Shown in pieces: positions 1-12,114 of a DNA stretch of 64,000 bases. The notes below the pieces were generated by a model, which worked only from the letters and a program-made list of their open reading frames with translations, searched no databases and was not told the DNA's origin. The stretch spans positions 1-64,000 of the forward strand of contig PDHQ01000052.1 of assembly GCA_003339415.1 (NCBI GenBank), read 5' to 3'. How positions within the stretch are numbered: position 1 is the stretch's first letter; each line of letters opens with the position of its first letter. The stretch comes from Ophiocordyceps camponoti-saundersi (nom. inval.) (Eukaryota > Ascomycota > Sordariomycetes > Hypocreales > Ophiocordycipitaceae). The position numbers were made by a program, and so were the translations under genes.

Positions 1-188
<188 letters not shown>

Positions 189-438
189 TATAAGGGATTC
201 GGGCTACGCTTAAATAGCTAAGTTATATAGGGGGTGCTTAGTTAAGTCCGCGTATATAATAAGCGCGGGGTATATATAGGTATATACGATTAGTTAGCGC
301 TACGCGCGGGATAGGCGCGGGCTATATATAAACTATAACCTTAAGTATATATACTATATATACCTTAAAACCTCTTAAGTTATTCTATATTAATAAAGTT
401 AGCTTCTTATAGATATTAAGAAATATAGGACTTTTATA
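189..438 (+). repeat. E-out 5' LTR (250 bp)
   Basis: It starts TATAAGGG and ends CTTTTATA. The same 250 bp unit occurs at 802-1051 and 7482-7731 (both reversed) and, split by K, at 13800-17011. TA at both ends is what RIP would make of the usual TG...CA ends of an LTR. Confidence 0.93.
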
Positions 439-801
439 ATAAAATAATTTTAATTATAAATAACTTTAATATTTAATAAGCTATTATCGCTTAGCTTTTA
501 AAGTAATAAGCTATTATTATAAAGCTTTAAAGCTTTATATGCTAATAGTATTAATTTATATAGCTTCTTAAGTAATAGTAATTATAACCTTACTATAAGC
601 TATTACTTTTTAAATTACTATTTAATAGTAATAAGAACCTCTTTCTAATATAGCGCTCCCTTATATCTTATAAGCTATAAGCAAACTAAGCCTTTATTAA
701 TATTACTTATAACTAATAAGTATTTTTATATTAATATTTATCTTTTATAATTTAAGCTAAGGTAGCTTTATTTTTTAAATAAGGTACTAAATATAAGTAT
801 A
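439..801 (+). other. E-out leader (5' internal region) before the E-in insertion
   Basis: This 363 bp matches the reverse complement of 7123-7481 in E-in, so it is the untranslated start of the element and perhaps the first part of gag. It ends at GTATA (797-801), the left target duplication of E-in, and the element resumes at 7737. A clear primer-binding site cannot be read because of heavy C-to-T change. No gene motif is visible. Confidence 0.8.
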
Positions 802-1051
802 TATAAAGGTCCTACACTTCTTAACGTTTATAAAAAGCTAACTCTATTAATATAGAATAACTTAAGAGGTTCTAAGGTATATACGGTATACGTACTTAGG
901 GTTATAGTCCGTATATAGCCCGCGCCCGTCCCGCGCACGGCGCTAACTAATTATATACGCTTATATATACCCCGCGCCTATTATACGCGCGGACTTAACT
1001 AAGCACCCCTTACGTAACTTAGCTATTCGGGCGTAGCCCGAATTCCTTATA
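802..1051 (-). repeat. E-in 3' LTR (250 bp)
   Basis: On the plus strand it begins TATAAAGG and ends CCTTATA. It has the same length as its partner at 7482-7731 and differs from it almost only by C/T and G/A changes. This gives the element's right-hand end in minus orientation. Confidence 0.93.
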
Positions 1052-2740
1052 TACCCCGTCGCCTTAGGAAAAGAGTATTTCCGGCCGCGGTATATATATA
1101 TATAAGGTATAAGTTAAAATATCCCTTATATAGAAAATTTTTCTTCCTCCTTTTTTATTTTTCTCCTTAAGCTAGTTACGTTATTTTCCCTTACTAAGTA
1201 AAAAATTCTCTAAGCTTTATACTTTATTACTTTATTATTATATTTTTATAATTTTTTTTTCTATTATTATTATTATCTAAGCTCTCTTATAGTTATTTAT
1301 TTATTTATTTTTTATTATTATTATTATTTTTTAAGCTTTTTATATCTATTAAGTTATTATATTACCGCCTTAATATATTATCTAATTAGCTATAGTTACT
1401 AGCTTATATAATAAGTAGTTACGCTATAAAGGGGGATTTAGATAATAAAAGCGTTACTATATTATAAAAAGTAAATTATTTATATACTCTTTATATTTAG
1501 GACTTTTATAATAGCTATAATATTAATTACTAATACGGTTATAGGACAGCTTACGGGGCGTACGGGCAGCGGCGAAGATAGTGCCTCTAAAAAAGGTACC
1601 TCTTTACTATAAACGTACGCCTATAGCGGGCTATTTATAACTTACGAATAATAGTTAGGGAAAGATAAGCTATTACCTTACCCGCTCGCCCCCGCGCTAA
1701 TAAAATATTTAGCTAGCGCGCCTAGCTTACGCTAGAGTTCCTTACTTACGTTAACTATTTATAAACTATATTAGCCGCTACTTATATTATACCGCGCCCG
1801 GCGACTAACTTATACGCCCCCTTTACGCTTAAGTAATAATAGTCCTCCGCGCTTATCCCCGCCGCTAATAATATAATCGCTATACCCGCCTTATATACCC
1901 TAACTTACGGTATATTTTTAGCGATAATATAATATTAATAATAATAATAATAATAATAAGGCGCTTTTACCGCTAGCCTTAACTTTTCCGCCTTATAATA
2001 TAAAGCGTCCTTTTAGCGGTAAGAGGAATAATAGCGGTAGATTCTTAAGTAATAGTAAGATAAGCGGGCCGCCTAAATCGCGAATTACTAAGTAAATATT
2101 AACGCGTAGGAATAGGAGAATAAGAAAAGGAATAATATCTTTTATTAAATAGTTACGGCGCTAACTAATTTATATAATATATTAAGCTTGCTTATTATTA
2201 TACTATATATTACCCCTATTAACTTATATATATCGTTTAGCCCCTAATTACTTAGCGCTTATATATAATACTTATCCTCCCCCCCCGCTATATACTAATA
2301 GAGCGGGTTTATACTAGCGCCTACGCGCGGCGCGCGTAGCCTAAAAGCGGGACGGGCGAGACTCCCGCTATTAGCGTTATATTAAATATTCCCCTAACTT
2401 TATAGCACGCCCTCCCCCGCTTAGGGATATATTTATCGCGGGTTAATATTAGCGCTAAGCTATAGCTAGCGCTATAATAATCTCCTAAGTTACTTAACTA
2501 TAGCGGAGAATTACGGGGAGGAGACGGAGGATATAAATACTAGCTTAAAGCCGATATAAAAAGGGAGGGGGAGTAAGTAAATAAGGAATAAAAGGGAATA
2601 AAGGGCAGGGGGGTAATATTAAGCTTATAAGATAGGGGGGGAAAGTTACTTAAAAGGGATAATTAGCTATAAGGGGCGCTTAAATAAGTATATAGTTAAA
2701 TCCGCCTTAAGCTATTATAAAAATATATATCCCCTTATAT
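1052..2740 (-). other. E-in 3' region between chromodomain and 3' LTR
   Basis: About 1.7 kb with no recognisable protein motif. It is matched in reverse by 12115-13799 of E-out, including a short TAA/TTA run (1949-1970 against about 12900-12960). It probably held an untranslated 3' region. A second frame is possible but I see no support for one. Confidence 0.6.
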
Positions 2741-5600
2741 AAACTTAAAGCGGTTTAATATTATATAGCGTTTAAGGCTATTAAATAGCTCCTAAGTTAA
2801 AGTAATATAACTTTTCTATTTTATAAGGATAAGTCGATAAGGCGTCCTACCTTATAAGCGCTAACCCCTAGCGTTTTTCGTAGCGAGGATTTCCTTAACC
2901 TTATACTCGTTAAAGGATAAGTTATTATAAAAAAAATAGAGGAGGGGATCCGGCTAGGAGTTAGTAAGTAACTAAAATAGTAAAGGGTTACTAATAGCAC
3001 GCTCGATAAAGTTAATATAAAAGGTAAAGTAAATACTAGGTAATATATCGAGAGTAACGGTAAGCGGCGTTAGCATAGCTATTACCCTAAACTTACCCTT
3101 AAGGTAATTAAGCTTCTAAGATAAACGGTTAAACTATATATAAGTAAGGTTAAGCTATATAAAATCGCCGATTTAAAACCGTTCCGCGGGTTAGCGAGAC
3201 TTATTTAAGGAGTCTTACTACCGCTACTAGGCTTAGGCGATAAAGGCCTATATTAGTTTAACGCTATTATAAAGGAAATAAGTAAACGCTATAGCTTAGC
3301 TTTTCGGGGAAAAAACGGGGGCGGCCGCTTCTACTAGCTAGTTAAGAAAGGTAATATCGAAGCTATAAAGTAAGTAGTTAGGACTAATACTTATTATAGA
3401 TAAGTCCCGATTATTTAAGGTAAGCTAGTAAGTAGGTAGGTAGCGCGGCTAGTCGAACTATAAGAAGGAGATTATATAATAAAGAATAGCTTATACTTTT
3501 TAGTTTATACGCTCCGTACTTTTATTAGTTTAGGGGTAGTACGCTATAGAAAGTAGCTTATTAACCCTAGTAAAACGGTAAAAAGTAGATTAGAAATAGC
3601 TTATCTAATTAAAACCGTAATCGGAAATTAACTTATAGGGGAAGCTATAAAATCGCTACTAGCACTAAATAAAGCGCTTAGTATATTACTTAATATCTAT
3701 AAATATTATAGCTTTAAGCTAAATATATTTTAATAGGCGATTCGTAATAATTATTAGGAAATAGGGCTAGGACTCTAAAGTAGCGGGCAGCTTAGTTATA
3801 AAGTTTACGGAAAGGGTTATTTAAAACTATTTAAAAGGAGGTAGCGGCTAAAGTAACCCTTAATAGCGCCGATAATTAAAGTAATCTTTATAATAGTAAT
3901 AGTTATAAATAAAATATATTATATCTATAAATATACTATTTTAGTAAAACTTACGTTAAAGAAATATAAAAATAATATTCTTATTAAAATATCCCGCTAT
4001 AAAGGAATTATAAGTTTATTAGATAAGTATAATAGTTAAAAGTTCCTACTTAAGAACCTAAAGATAGCTTCGGAATTATAGCTATTTATAAGTAAAGATA
4101 GAATAGTTTATAATTTACTTATAAATACCCGCCTTTAGCGGAAACTTCTAAGCGCCTAACTAAATTACTTAATAGCGTATATAATAAAAGGAATCGGTAT
4201 AGAGAGCCTCTAACTAAAGGTCCCGTAAAATCTTATTATAAAAAGGGGCTAAGGTATCTTAGGTAAGAGGTATAGCTATAAGGAACTAAGATAGGGCCGG
4301 GCTAGATTAGACCGGCCGTAACTCGAAGGAGTAGATAGATACGGGCCGTATAATCTAACTAAAGCGCTCCTCTATCTCGCAGCGATCTTACTCTCGCCGG
4401 GAGAGTATATTAGGCCGCGACGCCTACGCGCTAAGATAGTATTAGAGGCGGAAGTTAAAAAAGGCGAGTATCTTAGCCTAACGCGCCTAATATTCTATTA
4501 TAGCTTTAAGCGTAATAAAATACTCTAAGGCTTTATAATTTATAAAGATAAAAAATAGCTATATAACTTTATATAACTTAGTAAACTATACCTTAAGGTA
4601 AGAAATAATAGCGAGAAGCTTTTTATTATAAATTATATAGTTCTATTCCGTAAGTAAAAGTTTCTTAAAGTAATATATAATAGGCCGGAGGATATAATCT
4701 AAGCTAAACTAAGAAAAGTACCCGCCGATAGCTTTACCGAAATAGTTAGCTTTAATAATAATATTACGGTTTAAATCTTACTAAGCGAGGATAAGGGTAG
4801 AAATAAACGCGGACTTAAGCGTATCGAAAATAAGCTAGCACTTATTAGTTTAGTAGAAAAGCGCGCCGTATTTCGTAAACTTAACTAAGGGGGCCGTAAG
4901 GTTTAAAAAGTAAGGTATAAAGTTACGATAAAAGTTAGTAAACTTAAGAAAATTACGCACGCTACGGACGCAGGTTAGCGCCTTCTATTCTAAAATTATA
5001 AAAACTTTAGTAAGGTCTAGCTATATTTCTTTACTAGCGTAAATAATAAACCCTAAGTACTTAACCTTATAAATAGTAAAGTTATACTTATTAAAATTAA
5101 AGAAAAGCTTAGCTTAACGGAGATATAAGAGTATAACGCGTACCTTATACTAATAATTAGAATAGGAACCTCTCGAATAAATAAAAATATTATCTAAATA
5201 TACCGTAATAAAGTCTCCTAAGAAGTTACTAAAAGTAATATTAATATAACGCTAGAATATAGCGGGCGCTCCTATAAGGCTAAAAAGGTAGATAAGGTAT
5301 TCGAATAAACTAAACCGGGTATAAAAAGCTATAAGGTATTCCTCGCCCTTTATAATACGAAGCTTATAGAAAGCGGTATAAATATCTAATTTCGTAAACT
5401 AATAAGTACCTAAAAAGCTATAAAGCGTCTCCTTAATAAGCGGGAGGGGATAATAATCTTACTCCGTTATTTTATTTAAAGCGTAATAATCGATATAAAA
5501 GCGCTACCCGCTTCCTAGCTTTTTTATAAGTAAGATAGGGGCGGCCGCGGATAATAAGCTAGTATAGATCTATCTTTTATCTATTAAGTTAATAATTTAT
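2741..5600 (-). pseudogene. pol: E-in pol remnant: reverse transcriptase, integrase region, chromodomain-like end
   Basis: Read leftward on the minus strand, codons 5554-5297 give a Ty3/gypsy reverse transcriptase core: a stretch with AAAPILLIKK, then FYIDY, then PLPLIKETL and a [13 protein letters not shown] block holding the first catalytic Asp. The metal-binding YxDD motif at 5200-5189 reads Y-L-D-N, as expected if GATGAT became GATAAT. In the same frame (offset a multiple of three) the end at about 2908-2741 reads EYKVKEIL, then a gap, IK*KSY and a hydrophobic tail, the layout of a retroelement chromodomain with its Trp turned into a stop. Integrase should lie between, at about 2950-4600, but I could not assign its catalytic residues. 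Stops are TAA/TAG. The product would copy element RNA and integrate it, with the chromodomain likely favouring heterochromatin targets. Confidence 0.82.
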
Positions 5601-6399
5601 TTCCGAACCTTAAGGAGATACTCGTAAGGTATACTATAAAGTAAGCCTTAAAGTAAAGGGGGTAAGGAACTATTAAGTTCCTAGTAAAGTTAGATATAAT
5701 AGTTATAATTACCGTAGTAAGGGGGTAAAACGCTAGCTTTCTCCTTATCGAATAAGTTAGTAAAATCCGATACCTTAAAAAGTAAGGAGGGGCCTATAGT
5801 TAAGGTAAAGGTTATAATATATAAAACGTAAAAGATATCCTATAAGCTAGTAATAAGGAACTAATAATTAATATATTACTAGGATTCGCGGCGGATAAAA
5901 GCCGCGAAAATAAAACCGAGGACGGCTATAATAAGGTAAGTAACTCGCCGAGATTTAAAATATAAGATAACTAATCTGCTAGTAAAGTAAACTATAACTT
6001 CCCGCTTACGAGAACGTAGCGAGATATTATTACGCGCTATCTAAAGTAAGCTAAAGATTAAGTTTTAAGTAAAGCTTAAGATTATATACGCTATTATAAG
6101 TAACTATTAGCTATCGATATTAGCTATAAAGCGGATAAGGTAGCGGATAAATAAGTATAGCTTAAAGCGTATACGCTATTAATAATATATTTATATAGTA
6201 ATATAAATTACTCGCGGGCGAGAGAGGGGAATTCGCTTAAGCTAGTAATATTATATAAAAAATTCGCTTATAATAGTATAGTAATTATAGCTACTATCCG
6301 CTTACGTAATAACGAAAAAAGTAGAATTTATAAATATAAGGAGAAAAAGGGGAGGCGAGTTTATATTCTAACTAATATCTATAAAGTAGTTATTTAGTA

Positions 6400-7122
6400 T
6401 TTTATAAGTAATATTACTATAAGAGTCCTCCTCTTATAAGAGACTTAATATAAGGGGGATTTATTTTCTTAGTTTAAGGCGGGGTTCTCTTTCTCCTTTA
6501 CGGTATCTACGAAGTAGACTGAAAAGGCTAGTAAGGGAGGATTAAGCTTATACTTACGCGAGAAATAGCCGGTACCGCTATAGCGGAGGTAGCGGCCCTT
6601 AGCGCGCCGCTTCGTAATCTCGTTATTACTAGCCTTAGTCGCTTAACGATAAGTCCTACCGCCGCGGCCGTTCCGGCCTTAAGAGGGGGGGCTACCTTAT
6701 TTACTAGAGCGCGGCTAGGTGCCGGTCTAGTATACGTTAGTTATCGGGGTATCTTAGGACGGCCTAGGAGCGGAAAATAAGGGCGTCCGGCCTTTATTTT
6801 TAAAGCGGAAAGATTTAATATTTACGGTAATAGCGCGGATCCTAATAATAGCGATAATATACTTAGTTAAGGGAATATTACGCCTTATATAGCACTAATA
6901 AAGGGCCGGCGTAAAGGTATAACGGAGGCGTATAACTTTAATCTTATTAGCTTATTTAGTACTATCTGCTAAAGTAAGCTTAGCTTTAAAGCGGACGAGG
7001 AAGTTAGAGAAGGACTCGGAAGCGCCTTATACGAGGTATTTAAGCTCCGTTATAGCTATCTAGCGCTAGTATAGGTTAGTAAATATAATATCGAGGTAAC
7101 TTAGGAAGTAGTTAAGGTTATA
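6400..7122 (-). pseudogene. gag: E-in gag remnant with degraded zinc knuckle
   Basis: At 6591-6547 (minus strand) fifteen codons keep the spacing of a retroviral-type zinc knuckle, C-x2-C-x4-H-x4-C. All four metal ligands are now Tyr: the motif reads Y-L-R-Y-S-G-T-G-Y-F-S-R-K-Y. Cys (TGY) and His (CAY) codons both become TAY through RIP changes, so this is a dead nucleic-acid-binding Gag tail. The upstream Gag body, toward 7122, is too altered to delimit; the start given here is approximate. Confidence 0.7.
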
Positions 7123-7481
7123 CTTATACTCGGTACCTTACTTAAAAAACGGGGCTACTTTAGCTTAAACTATAAAAAATAAATATTAATATAAAAATAC
7201 CTATTAGTTATAAGCGGTACTAATAAAGGCCTAGTCCGCTTATAGCTTATAAGATATAAGGGAGCGCTATACTAGAAAGAGGTCCTTATTACCGTCGAAT
7301 AGTAACCTAAGAGGTAGTAGCTTATAGCGGGGTCGCGACTACTATTACTTAAAAAGCTATATAAATTAGTACTATTAGCGTATAAAGCTTTAAAGCTCCG
7401 CGATAGTAGCTTATTACTCCGAGAGCTAGGTAATAATAGCTTATTAAATATTAAGGTTATCTATAATTAAAGTTATTCTAT
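7123..7481 (-). other. E-in 5' leader
   Basis: This stretch lies between the 5' LTR of E-in and the Gag region and is the reverse complement of 439-801. It holds no recognisable motif. It is less mutated than its partner in E-out. Confidence 0.75.
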
Positions 7482-7731
7482 TATAAAGGTCCTATACTCC
7501 TTAACGTTTATAAGAAGCTAACTCTATTAATATAGAATAATTTAAAAGGTTTTAAGATATATATAATATACGCACTTAGAGTTATAGTCCGTATATAGCC
7601 CGCGCCCGTCCTGCGCGCGGCGCTAACTAATTATATACGCTTATATATACCCCGCGCCTATTATACGCGCAGACTTAACTAAGCACCCCTTACGTAACTT
7701 AGCTATTCGGGCGTAGCCCGAATCCCTTATA
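7482..7731 (-). repeat. E-in 5' LTR (250 bp)
   Basis: It is an exact-length partner of 802-1051 in the same orientation. It lies directly against the right target duplication ATATA at 7732-7736, after which E-out resumes. Confidence 0.93.
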
Positions 7732-7736
7732 ATATA

Positions 7737-8900
7737 ACTTTAATTACTTTTTAGGTTACCTTAATATTATATTTACTAACTTATACTAGCGCTAGATAGC
7801 TATAATAAAGCTTAAATACTTTATATAAAACGCTTTTAAGTTTTTTTTTAATTTCCTTATCCGCTTTAAAGCTAAGCTTATTTTAATAAATAATATTAAA
7901 TAAGCTAATAAGATTAAAATTATATACTTTTATTATATTTTTACGCTAGCTTTTCGCTAATATTATATAAGGCGTAATATTCCCCTAACTAAATATATTA
8001 CCGCTATTACTAAGATTTACGCTATTATTATAAATATTAAGTCCTTTTACCTTAAAAATAAAAGCTAGATATTTTTATTTTTTACTCTTAGGCTATCCTA
8101 AGATATTTTAATAACTAACGTATATTAAACTAGCACCTAGCCGCGCTTTAGCAAATATAATAGCCCTCCCTTTTAAGGCTAGAATAGCCGTAGCGGTAAA
8201 ACTTATTATTAAGTAACTAAGGCTAATAGTAATAAGATTATAAAGTAGCGCGCTAAGGGCCGCTATTTTCGCTATAGCGGTACCGGCTATTTTTCGTATA
8301 AGTATAAGCTTAATCCTCCCTTATTAGCTTTTTTAATCCGCTTCGTAGATATTATAAAAAAAAAGGAGAACCTTACTTTAAACTAAGGAAATAAATCCCT
8401 CTTATACTAAGTCTCTTATAAAAGGAGGACTTTTATAATAATATTATTTATAAAATATTAGATAATTATTTTATAGATATTAATTAGAATATAAACTTAC
8501 CTTCTCTTTTTCTCCTTATATTTATAAATTTTACTTTTTTCGTTATTATATAAGTAAATAATAGCTATAATTATTACGCTATTATAAGCGAATCTTTTAT
8601 ATAGCGCTACTAGCTTAAGTAAATTCTCCTCTCTTACTTATAAGTAATTTATATTACTATATAAATATATTACTAATAGCGCGTATACTTTAAGCTATAT
8701 TTATTTATCTATTACCTTATCTATTTTATAGCTAATATTAATAGCTAGTAATTACTTATAATAATATATATAATTTTAAGCCTTACTTAGAACTTAATTT
8801 TTAGCTTACTTTAAATAGCGCGTAATAATATTTTATTATATTTTAGTAAGTGGGAAATTATAGTTTACTTTACTAGCGAATTAATTATCTTATATTTTAA
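7737..8900 (+). pseudogene. gag: E-out gag remnant with degraded zinc knuckle
   Basis: The region is the inverted match of E-in's Gag end. At 8264-8308 the plus strand reads Y-F-R-Y-S-G-T-G-Y-F-S-Y-K-Y in the C-x2-C-x4-H-x4-C spacing, so again all four zinc ligands are Tyr. An extra Arg-to-Tyr-like change shows further decay than in E-in. The limits are approximate. Confidence 0.65.
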
Positions 8901-8999
8901 ATCTTAGTAAGTTACTTACCTTATTATAGCTATCCTCGGCTTTATTTCCGTAGCTTTTATTCGCTATAAATCCTAATAGCGTACTAATTACTAATTCCT

Positions 9000-11900
9000 T
9001 ATTATTAGCTTATAAGATATCTCTTATATTTTATATATTATAACTTTTACCTTAACTATAAGCTTTTTTTTACTTTTTAAAATATCGGATTTTATTAATT
9101 TATTCGATAAGAAGAAAGCTAATATCTTACCCCCTTATTATAATAATTATAATTACTATATCTAACTCCGTTAGAAATTTAATAATTCTTTACTTTTTTT
9201 ACCTTAAGGTTTATTTTATAATATACCTTATAAGTATCTCCTTAAGGTTTAGAAATAAATTATTAACTTAATAGATAAAAGATAAATCCGCGCTAGCTTA
9301 TTATCCGCGGCCGCCCCTATCTTACTTATAAAAAAGCTAGGAGGTAAGTAGTATTTTTATATTAATTATTACGCTTTAAATAAGGTAATAAAGTAAAATT
9401 ATTATCCCTTTTTACTTATTAAAAAAATACTTTATAGCCTTTTAAGTACTTATTAGTTTATAAAACTTAATATTTATATTACTTTTTATAAGCTTTATAT
9501 TATAAAGGGCGAAAAATACCTTATAGTTTTCTATACTTAATTTAGTTTATTCGAATACTTTATTTACTTTTTTAGCTTTATAAAAGCGCTTATTATATTT
9601 TAATATTATATTAATATTATTTTTAGTAACTCCTTAAAAGATTTTATTATAATATACTTAGATAATATTTTTATCTATTTAGGAGGTTTTTATTTTAATT
9701 ATTAGCGTAAAATATATATTATATTTTTATATCTTTATTAAGCTAAGCTTTTCTTTAATTTTAATAAGTATAACTTTATTATTTATAAAGTTAAATATTT
9801 AAGGTTTATTATCTACGCTAGTAAAAAAATATAGCTAGATTTTACTAAAGTTTTTATAATTCTAAAATAAAAGGCGCTAACTTATATTTAAAGCGTGCGT
9901 AGTTTTCTTAAGTTCGCTAACTTTTATTATAATTTTATATTTTACTTTTTAAACTTTATAGCCCCCTTAATTAAGCTTATAAAATATAGCGCGCTTTTTT
10001 ACTAAATTAATAAGTACTAGCTTATTTTTAATATACTTAAGTTTATATTTATTTTTACTTTTATTTTTACTTAATAAAATTTAAATTATAATATTATTAT
10101 TAAAGCTAATTATTTTAGTAAAGCTATTAGTAAATACTTTTCTTAGTTTAGCTTAAATTATATTCTTTAGCTTATTATATATTATTTTAAGAAATTTTTA
10201 CTTATAAAATAAAATTATATAATTTATAATAAAAAGCTTCTTATTATTATTTCTTATTTTAAAGCGTAATTTACTAAATTACGTAAAATTACGCGGCTAT
10301 TCTCTATTTTTATAAATTATAAAGCTTTAAAATATTCTATTACGCTTAAAGCTATAATAAAATATTAAGCGTATTAGGCTAAGATATTTATTTTTTTTAA
10401 TTTCCGCTTTTAATACTATTTTAGCGCGTAGGCGTCGTAGCCTAATACGCTCTCTTAGCGAGAATAAGATCGCCGTAAGATAGAGGAGCGCTTTAGTTAA
10501 ATTATATAGCTTATATTTATTTACTTTTTTAAATTATAGCTAGTTTAATTTAGCCTAGCCCTATCCTAGTTTCTTATAGCTATATTTTTTACTTAAGATA
10601 CCTTAGCCCCTTTTTATAATAAGACTTTATAAGACTTTAAGTTAGAGGCTTTTTATATCGATTCCTTTTATTATATACGCTACTAAGCGGTTTAGTTAAG
10701 CGCTTAGAAATTTCCGCTAAAAGCGGGTACTTATAAGTAAATTATAAATTATTTTATTTTTACTTATAAATAGCTATAATTCTAAGGCTATTTTTAGGTT
10801 CCTAAGTAAAAACTTTTAATTATTATACTTATCTAATAAACTTATAACTCCCTTATAATAAGATACCTTAAGAAGAATATTACTTTTATATTTTTTTAAT
10901 ATAAGTTTTATTAAAATAGTATATTTATAAATATAATATATTTTATTTATAATTATTATTATTATAAAGATTACCTTAATTATTAGCGCTATTAAGGATT
11001 ATTTTAGCTACTACCCCCTCCTAAATAGTTTTAAATAACTTTTTTTATAAATTTTATAACTAAGCTACCCGCCGCCTTAAAGTCTTAGCCTTATTTCCTA
11101 ATAATTATTATAAATTACTTATTAAAATATATTTAGCTTAAAGCTATAATATTTATAAATATTAAGTAATATATTAAGCGCTTTATTTAATATTAATAGT
11201 AATTTTATAGCTTCCCTTATAAGTTAATTTCCGATTATAATTTTAATTAAATAAGCTATTTTTAGTTTACTTTTTACTATCTTACTAAGGTTAATAAGCT
11301 ATTTTTTATAATATATTACCTTTAAACTAATAAGGGTATAAAATATATAAACTAAATAGTATAAGCTATTTTTTATTATATAATCTCCTTTTTATAATTT
11401 AACTAGCCGCGCTATTTACTTACTTATTAGCTTATTTTAAATAATTAAGACTTATTTATAATAAATATTAGTCCTAACCGCTTACTTTATAGCTTTAATA
11501 TTACCTTTCTTAACTAGCTAGCAGAGGCGGCTACTTTTATCTTTTTCTTAAAAAGCTAAGCTATAACGTTTATTTATTTCCTTTATAATAATATTAAACT
11601 AATATAAGCTTTTATTACTTAAGCTTAATAGCGGTAATAGGACTCCTTAAATAAATATTACTAGCTTATAAAATAGTTTTAAATTAATAACTTTATATAG
11701 CTTAACTTTACCTATATATAATTTAACTATCTATCTTAAAAGCTTAATTACTTTAAAAGTAAATATAAAATAATAGCTATATTAATACCGCTTATTATTA
11801 CTTTTAATATACTATTTAATATTTACTTTACTTTTTATATTAACTTTATTAAGCGTATTACTAATAATTTTTTACTATTTTAGTTATTTACTAACTTTTA

Positions 11901-12114
11901 GCTAAATCCCCTCTTTTATCTTTTTTATAATAATTTATTTTTTTATAAATATAAAGTTAAGGAAATCCTTATTATAAAAAATACTAAAAATTAGCGCTTA
12001 TAAGGTAAGACGCCTTATTAACTTATCCTTATAAAATAAAAAAGTTATATTATTTTAATTTAAAAGCTATTTAATAGCTTTAAATATTATATAATATTAA
12101 ATTATTTTAAATTT
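9000..12114 (+). pseudogene. pol: E-out pol remnant: reverse transcriptase to chromodomain
   Basis: From 9301 the plus strand carries the same reverse transcriptase core as E-in (AAAPILLIKK, then a first-Asp block). The YxDD motif at 9655-9666 reads Y-L-D-N. The chromodomain-like end, KYKVKEIL through IK*KSY, begins at 11947 in the same frame as 9301, so no net frameshift separates them over 2.6 kb. Many TAA/TAG codons interrupt it. In E-in the corresponding codons are less eroded, which makes E-in the better reference copy. Integrase is expected at about 10200-11900 but was not resolved. Confidence 0.78.

Larger units (their letters stand above)
802..7731 (-). mobile_element. E-in: full-length antisense copy of the E gypsy element inserted into E-out
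   Basis: The element is 6,930 bp with 250 bp LTRs at both ends (802-1051 and 7482-7731). It is flanked by a 5 bp target duplication, GTATA at 797-801 and ATATA at 7732-7736; the one difference is a RIP-type G-to-A change. Sequence immediately outside the duplication is continuous in E when E-in is removed. The coding order on the minus strand is gag zinc knuckle (about 6550), reverse transcriptase (about 5050-5600), integrase region and chromodomain-like end (about 2750-2910). It keeps more G and C than E-out, which suggests fewer rounds of RIP and a younger age. Confidence 0.95.

Noticed and set aside
189..1051. An ~860 bp element with 250 bp terminal inverted repeats (a MITE-like unit).
   Set aside because: The two repeats are the 5' LTR of E-out and the reversed 3' LTR of E-in. 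The apparent inverted-repeat element is a by-product of the nested antisense insertion at 797-801.
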